From IMG/VR virus record IMGVR_UViG_3300042567_000190, positions 1-36,710 of that record: DNA of 36,710 bases, one strand, 5' to 3'. The position numbers were made by a program, and so were the translations under genes. Numbering within the stretch: position 1 is the first letter of the stretch; the number at the start of each line of letters is the position of its first letter. This DNA is from a virus. The notes below the pieces were generated by a model. That model made no database searches and was not told the origin of the DNA. It saw only the letters and a list, made by a program, of their open reading frames with translations. Shown here in pieces: positions 27,748-36,710 of the stretch.

Positions 27748-29099
27748 ATCTGGGTCACCACTGAAGTTAGAGATAAGTTTCCATCCGTAAGATTTGTATT
27801 TTGCTGACCAGTATTGCTAAGGTTTCCGCCAGCAGCAAAGGCTTCTGCGTCATGAGTATAAGTAGGTGTGGTATCTGTTAAAGAAGTAATAGCGTAAGTA
27901 AATGATGTCCCATTTACGCTATATGTTCCCATTCCAGAACCGTCTGATGGCAAGTTAGCAACCAACATATCTCCATTGTTAGTTGAAATGCTTGAGCAAA
28001 AATACAAATTTCCATCGCTATCTACAGTTAAACCATTACAATAATCACCAGCACCACTACGTCCAAATCTGCGTTGCCATTGCAGCGCCCCAGACGAATT
28101 ATATTTTGCTAAAAGAATGTCGGCATCACTAGTAACATTGCAATAGCCAGCGCAATAAACATTCCCGCTTCCATCAATAGCAATTTTTTGCCACCCTTGG
28201 TCTTTTGATGGGTCGCCAAGTTCTCGCTGCCATAGCAAAGAACCAGAAGTATTATATTTCAAAAGAAGGCATTGAGTTGTGCCACTATAGCCTGTTTGAC
28301 CTGCAACATAAATATCGCCACTACTGTTTAACGCATTATCATTCCCATAAGCGTTAGGCCCTGACATAAGTTTTTTAAGCCACAAAAGGTTGTTTGCGCT
28401 ATCAAATTTCGCCGTAACAATAAAATTCCAAGTATTAGGATAGCGGCTTGGAAAGTAATTGGGTGGCCTATAGTCCGAAGTGTAACCTACGGTAAAAATA
28501 TTCCCGCTATTATCAACTTTAATAGAAGCCATGCCATCTGAACGCACTTGGTCGTTGGTGTAGACTTTTAGGTTTTTGATAACTTGGAAAGTTCCAGAAG
28601 AATTATATTTTGAATAATATCCTGTATCGTAACTTGAATTTCCCGTCCAAGGGCCTTGGCCGCAAAAATAGATGTTACCGCCGCTATCTGTTGTAACCCC
28701 TGATGTGTATACATCTCTTGAAGCTTGGTCAAAACCGCGCTGCCATTGAAGTGTTCCAGACAAATTATATTTTGCCAAAACTGGGCTTCTGCTTCCTCCA
28801 ATTAGTGAGGCATACCCGATAGCATAAAGGCTATTATTATTTTTATCGACAGTAACACTGGAGCCAAAGGCATTATAACTAACAGAAAGTTTTTTCTGAA
28901 ATTGTATTACACCAAGATTGCTTAATTTAATAACAGCATAACCATAAGGGGTGCTTGGGTTAGTTGTATAGCCGTTGAGATAAATATTTTTATCGTTATC
29001 CAAGGTTATGCCGTTGGGTTCGTCAATTTGTCCAGATGTAAGAATACCAATCCATCCACCGCCGCCAGAGCCGCCATTTAGAAAAACTCTATCCAACAT
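27744..29099 (-). CDS. Beta-propeller tail protein (SBBP-like repeats)
   Basis: 451 residues. Starts MLDRVFLNGGSGGGGWIGIL. Then about seven repeats of a ~50-residue unit with DSGGNIYFCGQ, DNSGNIFTVGYTS, SSGDIYVAGQTG, DGSGNVYCAGYC and DSDGNLYFCSS, each followed by a segment like LAKYNSSGALQWQRRFG. That is an SBBP-type beta-propeller. The C-terminus is beta-rich. Located next to the tail fibre, it is a candidate receptor-binding tip. The base composition is visibly richer in A+T than the flanking genes. Confidence 0.85.
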   Translation of the reverse strand: MLDRVFLNGGSGGGGWIGILTSGQIDEPNGITLDNDKNIYLNGYTTNPSTPYGYAVIKLSNLGVIQFQKKLSVSYNAFGSSVTVDKNNNSLYAIGYASLIGGSRSPVLAKYNLSGTLQWQRGFDQASRDVYTSGVTTDSGGNIYFCGQGPWTGNSSYDTGYYSKYNSSGTFQVIKNLKVYTNDQVRSDGMASIKVDNSGNIFTVGYTSDYRPPNYFPSRYPNTWNFIVTAKFDSANNLLWLKKLMSGPNAYGNDNALNSSGDIYVAGQTGYSGTTQCLLLKYNTSGSLLWQRELGDPSKDQGWQKIAIDGSGNVYCAGYCNVTSDADILLAKYNSSGALQWQRRFGRSGAGDYCNGLTVDSDGNLYFCSSISTNNGDMLVANLPSDGSGMGTYSVNGTSFTYAITSLTDTTPTYTHDAEAFAAGGNLSNTGQQNTNLTDGNLSLTSVVTQI

Positions 29100-29446
29100 T
29101 ATTTGCTATCCTTCATAAGTTGGACGCCGCGCCAAGTGGTTCCACCGTCATCAGTGATAAAGCCTAGCACATCAACGCCAGAGGCAACAAGTGTTGGTGC
29201 TGTTCCTGTGGGCCATTTAATCCCACTCATCCAAGTTTGTGTTCCTGTGCCGCCATTTGTAAGTTCAAGAATGAAGCTATAGGCGCGAGTGGCAGGGATA
29301 TTGGTAGCAGTCCAAGTCAGAGCGCCAGATGCGGTCTTAATAAAGTAGTTGCCCAAAGAGCAGTCTACTGCACTTGCCGCCACGGTTGTGATGTTACTGC
29401 GAACCGAACCAAGGGCATCAAGCGTTGCAGTTGTAGCAGTGCCAGT
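29099..29446 (-). repeat. Shared fibre C-terminal domain, tail copy
   Basis: Encodes the counterpart of 8496-8843. The protein is about 85% identical, while the third codon positions differ widely. In both genes it is the final domain. Confidence 0.85.
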
Positions 29447-30169
29447 AAAGGTAGGTGATGCAATGTCAGACTTGGCATTTATCTGCGTTTGGATTGCGCT
29501 TGTGACGTTATCCAAATAACCAATTTCGGTTGATGTTACTGTGCCAATGCTTGTGGTTGATGGCAAAACGACAGTGCCTGTAAAAGTTGGGCCACTAAGA
29601 GGCGCATAGGCCGACAGACTGCCGCCATCCTTAATCACCTTACCCGTTGTGCCATCAAACAAAGCGATATTGTCTGCCGTGGCTGATGCTGGGCCTTGGA
29701 CATACGCAGAGGCTGGCAAATAAGCAGCTTCCCATGCGCTGCCATTATAGACGCGCATTTGGTTTGATGTCGTGTTAAAATAAAGCGCACCCGTCAAAAG
29801 CGCACCGCCATCGTTATCAACGCTTGGGTTACTGCTTTTTGCACCAAGGTAGCGGTCATCAAAACTATCAAAACTTGCAGCGGCAGCGTTTTCGCTCACC
29901 AAAGCGGCGGCAGCAGATACAGCGGCGGCAGTTTGAGATGCTAAAGCGGCATTCTTACTTGACAGGGCAGACGCAGCATCAGCATCAGCCGCAACAGCAT
30001 CCGCATCAACCGCAATTGCCAACGCATCTAAATAATCAGCTTGGTCATTAGCTTCTTCCTGAAAGTCAGGTAAAGCGCCCAGAAAGGCATCAGCATCTGC
30101 GCTGAATGTCTCAGGTGATTGCGAACGAGATGGAGGATTAGGAAGCGGGGAAATCTGTGGTGCGGGCAT
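29099..30169 (-). CDS. Tail fibre protein
   Basis: 356 residues. N-terminus PAPQISPLPNPPSRSQSPET then a long helical segment rich in Ala, Asp and Ser (DAVAADADAASALSSKNAAL). Middle repeats of the PTFTGT kind, then a C-terminal ~115-residue domain nearly the same as in the head-cluster fibre (ending GTTWRGVQLMKDSK). It overlaps neighbours by one base. It most likely projects from the tail tip and carries the beta-propeller or a receptor-binding domain. Confidence 0.88.
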   Translation of the reverse strand: MPAPQISPLPNPPSRSQSPETFSADADAFLGALPDFQEEANDQADYLDALAIAVDADAVAADADAASALSSKNAALASQTAAAVSAAAALVSENAAAASFDSFDDRYLGAKSSNPSVDNDGGALLTGALYFNTTSNQMRVYNGSAWEAAYLPASAYVQGPASATADNIALFDGTTGKVIKDGGSLSAYAPLSGPTFTGTVVLPSTTSIGTVTSTEIGYLDNVTSAIQTQINAKSDIASPTFTGTATTATLDALGSVRSNITTVAASAVDCSLGNYFIKTASGALTWTATNIPATRAYSFILELTNGGTGTQTWMSGIKWPTGTAPTLVASGVDVLGFITDDGGTTWRGVQLMKDSK

Positions 30170-31062
30170 TATACCAATCCTTCAACTTCAATGGAGCAAT
30201 CTGATATGCTCGGTGTAGATAGCACTATATTAAATTGCTTGTAAAATCCATAGACTACAGTTTCAGGTCGGTTTTCATCGCCAACGAAAACAGTCGGTGT
30301 TGTGCGAATATCGGCAAGCGCCTTCTGAACGGCAGCAACAGCCGAAGTTTCAACCGTAACGTCATAATCCGCACGCTTACTATAAGCACGCTGCACAATG
30401 ATTGTATTGCCAAAATCATCAGTAGATTTGATTGAATAGTCTAGAATGCTAACACTACTGCCAAAATTGGTAACGCCAATCCTACGCTGTTTACCAATGA
30501 CAACTTCACCAACCTTTGCATTACCAGCACCGCCATCAATTACAGCGTTTAATGTCGCGCTTCCATATGCAGGAAGATTAAGAAAAACGGTGTCAGGTAA
30601 ATAAGCAATTTCTTCAAAAAAGTAAGGATACCAGTCAATAATTAACGTGTTATCTTGTAGGCTTCTTGTTTCAGTATAGACCAGCCCGTCAACTGGGTCG
30701 GTCATTGTGAGCGTGATTGAGCTACCCAACATTCCAAAAAATGCAGCAGAATTGACAACTGCCGCTGGCGTAATTTCAACGTCAATCTCAGCGGCATAGA
30801 CTGTCTGGGTGCTGATAACTTGGTCAAACATCTTGAAGCGATTGGTCGCCCCAAGGTCTAGCCATGTAGGTGGTGTTGCAACTGCACCAATGTCAGGACG
30901 GGCAGTCGTGCTGCTTACAATCACCTCATAGACACGATGGTCATAAATGCGTTGCTGTCCAATTGTATAAGTGCCAGCCGTCCAAGCAGGGGCATCTGTC
31001 TCAGGGACGTTAGATGCCGTCAGCATTGCCGCAGTGATAGGGACGGGCTGAATAATAATCAT
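30169..31062 (-). CDS. Minor tail protein (tail tip / distal tail)
   Basis: 297 residues. PDIGAVATPPTWLDLGATNR then FKMFDQVISTQT is a motif recurring in phage tail proteins that follow tape measure genes. The rest is beta-rich, including a strand set ending ISDCSIEVEGLV. Position after the tape measure and before the fibre, with one-base overlaps to both, suggests a tail tip or hub protein. The exact role is not known. Confidence 0.78.
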   Translation of the reverse strand: MIIIQPVPITAAMLTASNVPETDAPAWTAGTYTIGQQRIYDHRVYEVIVSSTTARPDIGAVATPPTWLDLGATNRFKMFDQVISTQTVYAAEIDVEITPAAVVNSAAFFGMLGSSITLTMTDPVDGLVYTETRSLQDNTLIIDWYPYFFEEIAYLPDTVFLNLPAYGSATLNAVIDGGAGNAKVGEVVIGKQRRIGVTNFGSSVSILDYSIKSTDDFGNTIIVQRAYSKRADYDVTVETSAVAAVQKALADIRTTPTVFVGDENRPETVVYGFYKQFNIVLSTPSISDCSIEVEGLV

Positions 31063-34000
31063 TAGCCAACATTCCTTTCAGGCGGCAATCCGTCACCATT
31101 CCAACGGTTTATAATGTCATAGCTCTTACCAGTATTTTTGGCAATTTGATACATTGCAACTTTCATTTCGTCGCGCAGAGCTTTTACCTCATCAGCAGTT
31201 GCGCCGTGATTTAGCATATTGCCTAGCTGATTGCTGTTGTAAATGCGCGATGGCCCAGTGGCTTCAATTTCAGGGCCATTTTCACCAACAATGCGGAGGC
31301 CACCACTATGGAAGCCGCCATTGGCAAATAGTTGCACATTATTATCAAGGCCAAATTCTCTGCCGCCGCCGCCATTAAAGTTTTGAGGAAGTGACAAGCC
31401 GTCAAAATTGCCAAAAATAGAACCAAAACCGCCATCCATGATAGGCTGGGCTGGGAATGGAATAACATTGGTTAAGTCAGGCAAGGTTGGGCCAACTGGG
31501 GGAGTAGTAGGCGCAACAGCCACAACAGGAGGAGTAACAGGAGGACGAACAGCCGCAGCCGCCGTAGCCGCCGCTATAGCAGCTTGCGCTTGTGCTGCCG
31601 ATGCTTGTGCATTGCTGATTGCAGACATGGCAATGCTTGCCATTTGAGCGGCTGATTGCTGTGTAGCCGCAATTAGGTCTGCAAAACCGCGCTGAGTAAT
31701 ATCGGCCAGCACTGTATCGCGCTCTGCCTTTGCCACATCTAATTCGCGCTGGGCCTGTTCAACACTCATCACGCTTGCATCAACGGCAGCTAGAGCATCA
31801 ATCTGGCCTTGAAAATAAGCCTTCTGTTGCTCTGCGCTAAGGGCTGCTTGCTCTGCTGTTTGAAGCTGACGGATAGCTTCATCAAGCGATAAGTTGGTTT
31901 CAGTAAGTTGGATAAACTGACCAACCAGCGCAGTAGTCGCGCTCTTTTGCGCTTCAAGCTGTGCAATAGCCTTATTTTCAATGCTGATAAGGTGGTCACT
32001 TTGCAGCTTTGCTTCTGCAAGTTGCCTCTCAGCAATAGTCGCTTGGTCTTCTGCACCGCTGACAACCGTGTTGGTTTGGGCCTGTAGTGCATAAAGCTGA
32101 CGCAGCATGGATGTGCGGTCAGAAGCGTTTGCGATTATGCTTTCGCGCAATTGCCCACCAACGCCAACTACTTGGCTCATTGCCCCTGTATCACCACTAA
32201 GAGCAGCCTGTGTAACATCTGCAAAGCGGCGGCGTAGGGCTTCCAAAGATTGTGGGCCAGTGCCATTCATAGGAATAATGGTTGATGCAAATTCGCGCAG
32301 TGATGATGCAAAGTCGCGGAATTGGTCAATCGTGCCTTGCAGTATACTAGCTTGGCTTGAATATGCTTCTTCAAGCGATTGAATGTTGCCATTACGCTTG
32401 CTAATCTCATCGTCAATGCGAGCAATTTCAGCATCATAAGCGCGGCGCAATGCTGCCTGTGCCTCATCACGCTTGGCAATGATAGCATCAAGGTCAGCCA
32501 TTTGCGCCCGATAGCTTTCTATTTGACGCTCACGCTGCGCCCGTAATGCTTCAGCAAGGTTAGCCTCTGCTTCAGCAACATTAGAATTAAGCATATCAAC
32601 AGCAGCGCGAAGGTCTGAAATTGCGCTCTGCTCTGCTTCACGGGCAGCGGCCAATGCTTCAGTGCCAGCTTTTAAGTCTTCTTGCGCGAAGATTAGGCGC
32701 TGGATACCGCGAAGGCTTGCATCCATGCTTTCAAGTTCAAGGTCACGCTTTGCAGCAAGAGCGCCAGCGGCATCACCCTGCGCTTCCATAAGTTGAATTT
32801 CCAACTCACGGCGCGGCCTGTTGGCGTCAAATATCGCCTTGGCTTGCTTGATTGCATACAGTTCTTCTAGCTTGGCATAATCAGCAGCAGACGCACCAGC
32901 TTCTTTAAAGATAACCTTTAGCTTTTCCATCTCAACAGATAGCTCATCAAGGCTTGAGCGCAGCGGGTCGCTTTCTTTGACCAAATCCTTAAACACTTGG
33001 TCAAACTTTAATGCCTTTTGCACTTGCTCGTTTAGGTCATTGCCAGCGCGAATAAGGGTCTGCGCTCCAGCACTGATACCCGTGACAATACCTTGTTGGA
33101 TTGCCAGTTGCGTGACGTATGCAACCGCAGCCGCTTCATCTGTGCCAAAGTTCTTAACGCCAGCGCCTTTAGTGCGACCACCGCCAGTAGGGTCAACCAC
33201 AAAGTCCTTTTTACGCATACCAAGGCTGACCTTGACGTTGCCACCCAAAGTGCCGCCAAGCTGTTCTGCGATGTTGCCAAGGCCTTTCAGCAAGCCATTA
33301 GCCATTGTGTTTGCAACATCCCTCAGCGCCGCACTGTTACCAGACAATGCGGTTTGCATACCTTGACCAGCTATTTGAGAAATGGTTGCAGAACCCGTCT
33401 TGGTTTTCTTTAACATACCGCCAATAACACCACCCAAGATGCTTCCAGCGATAGCACCAACAGGGCCAAATGCAGCCATCCCAATAGCGCCGCCGATTTG
33501 TGCGCCAGCTTTGCTTGATTTAATACCAATAGACTTAAATAAGCCATCAACACTTTGACCAATTTGTGCGCCAGCTAACACAGCAGATAAAGCTGAACCA
33601 AGTTGCGGGAATGTAGATGCAATAGCCTCGCTTATTTTTTTGGTTTCGCCATCCTTCATGGTTATTTCTGTTTTTAAAATACCTTGGATACTACGACCAG
33701 TTTTGCCACCAATCATGCCAGCGGCAGTTTCAAGATTGTTCGTAAGAGTTTGCAGGGCTTCAATGTCTTTATCTATAACGCTTTTTGCGTCGATGTTAGA
33801 GAGCCGCGCTGCGTGATACTCTTTCCAAGCATCAGCGCCAAATTTGAGTGTGTAGGCTTCTTGCTCTAAAGCCAAAGCAGCCTTTTCACGCTCAACACCC
33901 ACAAGGCCAAGCAGAGTTGCTTCGCCCTTTAATGTAGTCATGGTATCATTATGCGCTTTGTTAGCTTCAACAATAGACTTAGCGTAGTCTTTAAGTTTCT

Positions 34001-35717
34001 CTGAAACCTCTTGACGTATGTCTGCCGCTTGTTGCGTTAAGGCATTAAGCATACCTTGTTGACGAATTTCATTGGCAATATTGTTACCAGCGCCTTCTTG
34101 CGAAGCTTTATTGTATTTTTTGCGCCCAGCAGCAGCAGCCTCTAAAGCTAATTTCTCAACGTCAAACGCCTTGATTTGCTCTGGCGTCATGCCAATTTTT
34201 TTGCCTTCTTCGACCATATCAGCCAAGGCATCACGATATTTCTCAAGTGGGTCAATGGCTTCTTTTGCTTTTTTACCAGTTTTTTCAATAGCAGCAGAAA
34301 CATTTCGCAAAGGTGGCTCTACTTGATTGTAGACTTTTTTGCTTTCAATTATAGCATTGCCGTTCTTTATCAAAAATTCATTAGCTTCTTTGATAGCCGC
34401 AGCATTCTTCTTATATTCAATTGCAACTTTGCCCACCATACCGCTTTTTGCGGTATATGCTTCTATATTTTTATTGCGCTCCATGAGAACATTTCGTTCA
34501 CTTTGAACTTGAAGCAAGCCTTCATAACCTCTTTTAGCCGCCGCTGCAAAATTCTTATCTTGCGTTGCAGCCAGCCGACCAAGGTCATTGATAAGGTTCT
34601 GTGTTTCTCCCCTAGCTTCTGATTGAGCGGTTATAAGCATATAAATAGCGCCAACAACAGCGCCGATAGCGACAACAGCTAATCCCCAGCCAGTTGATGC
34701 AAGAATGGCTTGTAGGCCCCTAATTCCAGCACCAGCTATTGCCGCCGCCGTTGTTGTTGCTCCTAATGCAAATTGAGCGGCAATTAGTTGAGCAATATAT
34801 GCGGCGATTGCTTGAACGGCTAATGCAGCACGAAGCGCAAGAAAAGCAGCGGCCATTCCAGCAACGGCCACTATTACAACTTCAGCAACTCGCGCAATTT
34901 GATTTAGGTTGTTTGATAAATAAACTATTCCATCAGCTAATGCCGCCGTGAAGCCAGTAGCTCTATCAGCTTCAGCAATAAACAGCATAAGAGAATTGCT
35001 TAACACTGTCATAGATTGGCTGACAGTCATTGGCATTCTGGTAAATTCACTGTCAATGTCATCGCCCATTTTAAGCAATGCCGCATAAACTTCTGCGCCA
35101 GTTAATTTGCCTTGAGCGCCAAGTTTGCGTAGTTCACCAACGGTTATGCCCATGCCCTCAGCAATCGCTTGAGCAACGCGAGGCATACCCTCCATTACGG
35201 AATTAAGTTCGTCGCCGCGCAATGCACCAGATGCAAAGGCTTGACCTAATTGCATAAGCGCACCAGATGCCTGTTCAGCACTGGTTCCAGATACAATCAT
35301 TGCTTTGTTAATGGTTTCCGTTACGCGCATAACGGACTGTTGGCTCACGCCTAAATTTTCTGTTGACCGTGCAAGACGCGAGAAAAGCGAAACAGTTGTT
35401 TCATATCCAACGCGAGTATTTTGCGACATTGTAAATAACTGCTTTTCAGCAGCAGCTAATTGCTGTGCGCTATTTGTAACCAAAGCAAGCTGGCCGCTCA
35501 TGCGTGTAAATGTATCAGCCATTAAAATAGCTTCGCGTGCTATAAGCCCAATGCCTAGCGATGCCAAAACAGCACCAAAACCTCTAAGTGCAGAAGATGC
35601 TTTGGTAACGCCCTGCTCAACCCCAGTTGACGAGCGATTAAGCTGGTCTAAATCTGTGGCAGCTTTCTTCACCTCACGGCTGTCAACTGAAATTCTGAGA
35701 TTAGCTAAATCTGCCAC
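31062..35717 (-). CDS. Tape measure protein, cassette version B
   Basis: 1551 residues from the GTG at 35717 (AGGA nine bases upstream). A TTG six bases earlier is too close to that site, and GTG-GCA-GAT matches the start of the other version. Residues 70-245 hold the tape_meas_nterm domain (LMQLGQAFASGALRGDEL and RKLGAQGKLTGAEVY). A hydrophobic block follows (about 280-370), then a block shared with version A (KSSKAGAQIGG, LKKTKTGSATISQIAGQGMQ, about 710-800). Long coiled coils span about 1010-1340, and a Gly-rich end has GGLRIVGENGPEIEATGPSR. At ~0.15 nm per residue the tail would be about 230 nm. It spans the tail lumen and sets its length. Confidence 0.95.
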   Translation of the reverse strand: MADLANLRISVDSREVKKAATDLDQLNRSSTGVEQGVTKASSALRGFGAVLASLGIGLIAREAILMADTFTRMSGQLALVTNSAQQLAAAEKQLFTMSQNTRVGYETTVSLFSRLARSTENLGVSQQSVMRVTETINKAMIVSGTSAEQASGALMQLGQAFASGALRGDELNSVMEGMPRVAQAIAEGMGITVGELRKLGAQGKLTGAEVYAALLKMGDDIDSEFTRMPMTVSQSMTVLSNSLMLFIAEADRATGFTAALADGIVYLSNNLNQIARVAEVVIVAVAGMAAAFLALRAALAVQAIAAYIAQLIAAQFALGATTTAAAIAGAGIRGLQAILASTGWGLAVVAIGAVVGAIYMLITAQSEARGETQNLINDLGRLAATQDKNFAAAAKRGYEGLLQVQSERNVLMERNKNIEAYTAKSGMVGKVAIEYKKNAAAIKEANEFLIKNGNAIIESKKVYNQVEPPLRNVSAAIEKTGKKAKEAIDPLEKYRDALADMVEEGKKIGMTPEQIKAFDVEKLALEAAAAGRKKYNKASQEGAGNNIANEIRQQGMLNALTQQAADIRQEVSEKLKDYAKSIVEANKAHNDTMTTLKGEATLLGLVGVEREKAALALEQEAYTLKFGADAWKEYHAARLSNIDAKSVIDKDIEALQTLTNNLETAAGMIGGKTGRSIQGILKTEITMKDGETKKISEAIASTFPQLGSALSAVLAGAQIGQSVDGLFKSIGIKSSKAGAQIGGAIGMAAFGPVGAIAGSILGGVIGGMLKKTKTGSATISQIAGQGMQTALSGNSAALRDVANTMANGLLKGLGNIAEQLGGTLGGNVKVSLGMRKKDFVVDPTGGGRTKGAGVKNFGTDEAAAVAYVTQLAIQQGIVTGISAGAQTLIRAGNDLNEQVQKALKFDQVFKDLVKESDPLRSSLDELSVEMEKLKVIFKEAGASAADYAKLEELYAIKQAKAIFDANRPRRELEIQLMEAQGDAAGALAAKRDLELESMDASLRGIQRLIFAQEDLKAGTEALAAAREAEQSAISDLRAAVDMLNSNVAEAEANLAEALRAQRERQIESYRAQMADLDAIIAKRDEAQAALRRAYDAEIARIDDEISKRNGNIQSLEEAYSSQASILQGTIDQFRDFASSLREFASTIIPMNGTGPQSLEALRRRFADVTQAALSGDTGAMSQVVGVGGQLRESIIANASDRTSMLRQLYALQAQTNTVVSGAEDQATIAERQLAEAKLQSDHLISIENKAIAQLEAQKSATTALVGQFIQLTETNLSLDEAIRQLQTAEQAALSAEQQKAYFQGQIDALAAVDASVMSVEQAQRELDVAKAERDTVLADITQRGFADLIAATQQSAAQMASIAMSAISNAQASAAQAQAAIAAATAAAAVRPPVTPPVVAVAPTTPPVGPTLPDLTNVIPFPAQPIMDGGFGSIFGNFDGLSLPQNFNGGGGREFGLDNNVQLFANGGFHSGGLRIVGENGPEIEATGPSRIYNSNQLGNMLNHGATADEVKALRDEMKVAMYQIAKNTGKSYDIINRWNGDGLPPERNVG

Positions 35718-35777
35718 GCGCAATATCCTATGAGGCCCAGAGCGTTATCGCTGAATTCAGGTCATAGCACAAGTCTG

Positions 35778-36216
35778 TTATCTTGTCTTGGTATTGATGC
35801 GATTACTCCAATCAGACATTGCATTGGATATTTTTTCGCGCATTTCGTCAGTTATTATTTCAACATTAGACCAAGGCGCTGGCGTATTAGGTTCAGAACC
35901 AGCAGAAAGCATCGCTGCGTATTCATGCGATAAAGTTCTGATAGTTCGTGCTTCCCAAGGTGTTAATTGCACATTTTGATTTGACATCCATGCGGCCAAA
36001 TCAATCTCATCTATCGCTATGTTCCCACCCATGCCAATAGGCTTGGCAGGGCCGACCTCAAAAAGTATTTCAAGAAGGTAGGCTCCGCCAAGCACGGGAG
36101 GCATCGCATTTGACTTGGTTTCCCGTCTAGGGCGCTTTGCCTTTGACGGGATTGTGTTAAGCCACGCTGCTTGTTTTACGAACAGTGTTAGTTGTTGGAG
36201 CGTTTGTGCGAAAAAA
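35778..36216 (-). CDS. T extension of the tail assembly chaperone, copy B
   Basis: The -1 frame joined to G at 36211-36217; reads FAQTLQQLTLFVKQAAWLNT then TIPSKAKRPRRETKSNAMPP to a TAA at 35778. The first 30 residues are highly similar to copy A; the later part is more diverged. It ends 60 bases before the tape measure GTG. Expected to bind this tape measure protein as the GT fusion. Confidence 0.85.
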
Positions 36217-36597
36217 GTTAGCGCGTTCCGCCACAAATTCAGCAACTTGTTCTTTAATCCAAACCCATTCACCATAAACTTTGCGGACGTTATCTGGTGT
36301 GCAGTCTAGCTTTGCGCCATCAAGCGTAAACCCAGTCCAAGCAACAGTAAGTTTAACAAGGTCATCAATGCTATCTTCAGCCAGCTTTTCAGCGTCAAAA
36401 TCGACGGCTTTCTTGCCTTTTGAAATGCGGTTCAATGCGGTCTGTTGTTTGGCAAGTTGAATTTTGCGGTAAACTTTGCTGTCTTGTCCGAGCAAAGTAA
36501 TCGTCATTCCCTCAATAACTTCTTCGCTTTCAGGGTGGACAATGTTTAGAACAGCGCCATCGTCAGCCATTACAGGCTTTAAACTATTTAAATCCAT
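36157..36597 (-). CDS. Tail assembly chaperone G, copy B
   Basis: 146 residues, MDLNSLKPVMADDGAVLNIV to RKTSSVA. About 80% of residues match copy A at 2579-3019. The first 4 codons plus the whole upstream region are identical in bases to copy A, after which changes are spread throughout. The two copies are the chaperone halves of two alternative tape-measure cassettes. Confidence 0.88.
   Translation of the reverse strand: MDLNSLKPVMADDGAVLNIVHPESEEVIEGMTITLLGQDSKVYRKIQLAKQQTALNRISKGKKAVDFDAEKLAEDSIDDLVKLTVAWTGFTLDGAKLDCTPDNVRKVYGEWVWIKEQVAEFVAERANFFRTNAPTTNTVRKTSSVA
36211..36217 (-). other. Programmed -1 frameshift site C-TTT-TTT (chaperone copy B)
   Basis: Same AAC TTT TTT CGC context as at 2633-2639, opening the T frame that runs to 35778. 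Preservation in two diverged copies supports function. Confidence 0.75.
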
Positions 36598-36616
36598 TAG
36601 AAACTATCCTTCTAAA

Positions 36617-36668
36617 TATCCGACTTTTGTCTTGGGTAGGCAAGTCGGATAGTGATTGCCTACCCAAG
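36617..36668 (-). promoter_or_regulatory. RNA fold upstream of chaperone G, copy B
   Basis: Same 13-bp stem (36668-36656 with 36643-36631) and loop-to-downstream pairing (36651-36644 with 36624-36617) as at 3039-3090. The identity lies wholly inside the assembly overlap, so it is not independent evidence of conservation. Confidence 0.65.
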
Positions 36669-36689
36669 TTCTTCTAGCGTTCTAGCTAA

Positions 36690-36710
36690 TTAGACTTTGA
36701 TAATCGAGTT
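36690..36710 (-). CDS. Major tail protein, last codons (wrap-around fragment)
   Basis: Six codons and the stop (NSIIKV) of the major tail protein, identical to 3112-3132. It is the same gene as 3112-3564 seen again at the circular junction, not a second gene. Confidence 0.9.
   Translation of the reverse strand, partial: NSIIKV

Larger units (their letters stand above)
36584..36710. repeat. 127-bp exact repeat, right copy (assembly junction)
   Basis: Identical to 3006-3132. It ends exactly at the last base of the window, as expected when an assembler stops at a shared k-mer. It implies a circular map of 33,578 bp, 3133-36710 being one full turn. Confidence 0.95.

Noticed and set aside
35718-35723. 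TTG start two codons before the GTG of tape measure B
   Set aside because: It is only two bases from the AGGA site and the other version has no matching codon; GTG-GCA-GAT is shared.
1-36710. tRNA, rRNA, IS elements or an integrase with attachment site
   Set aside because: No cloverleaf, rRNA-like, transposase or integrase sequence was recognised. Only a tool-based scan could exclude a degenerate tRNA.

Overview
The window reads as a nearly complete tailed-phage genome (siphovirus type), probably assembled from a metagenome or mixed lysate. It has an HK97-fold capsid module, a two-subunit terminase, a DUF4055-type portal, a long non-contractile tail module with a programmed-frameshift chaperone and a tape measure protein, and a lysis cassette. 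No integrase, tRNA, rRNA, IS or CRISPR was seen. A GapR/DUF2312 homologue, a family centred on Alphaproteobacteria, points to an alphaproteobacterial host; base composition looks intermediate (roughly mid-40s % GC by eye).

Layout. Positions 1-15912 are leftward genes: a partial tape measure protein, tail chaperone G/GT, major tail protein, tail completion/terminator and connector proteins, capsid, scaffold, Mu-F-like head protein, a fibre, a collagen-like protein, portal, TerL, TerS, and small regulators including a free-standing DnaA domain IV. A divergent promoter pair at 15958-16062 drives this operon and one small rightward gene, which ends at a bidirectional terminator (16439-16474). From the other side a leftward replication operon (18563 to 16469: HTH protein, DUF1064 nuclease, winged-helix replication protein, loader-like protein) converges on it. 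A rightward early operon (18655-21796) carries ERF annealase, YqaJ/lambda-Exo nuclease, HTH_39, DUF968-like HNH nuclease, NinB, GapR and SSB, ends at a terminator, and is followed by small accessory genes to 23185. The rest (23182-36710) is mostly leftward: metallophosphoesterase, spanins, GH19 endolysin, a series of small membrane proteins, tail fibres, a minor tail protein, a 1551-residue tape measure protein, and a second copy of the G/GT chaperone genes.

The outstanding feature is the ends. Bases 3006-3132 are identical to 36584-36710, exactly 127 bp, a standard de Bruijn k-mer length. Everything left of 3006 is a divergent second version of 33301-36583. The simplest reading is a circularly permuted genome of 33,578 bp sampled with two alternative tape-measure plus chaperone cassettes. 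One tape measure protein has a lambda-H/TMP_2-like N-terminal region, the other a tape_meas_nterm region. They share only the start of the protein and one later block. The junction coincides with a strong RNA fold directly upstream of the chaperone start codon.

How it works together (inference): the HTH protein and the structured region 17757-18017 probably control early replication. ERF, Exo and SSB support recombination-dependent concatemer formation for headful packaging. A long leftward late transcript crosses the circular junction, with hairpins after the capsid and major tail genes trimming expression. Holin candidates, GH19 endolysin and nested spanins end the cycle.
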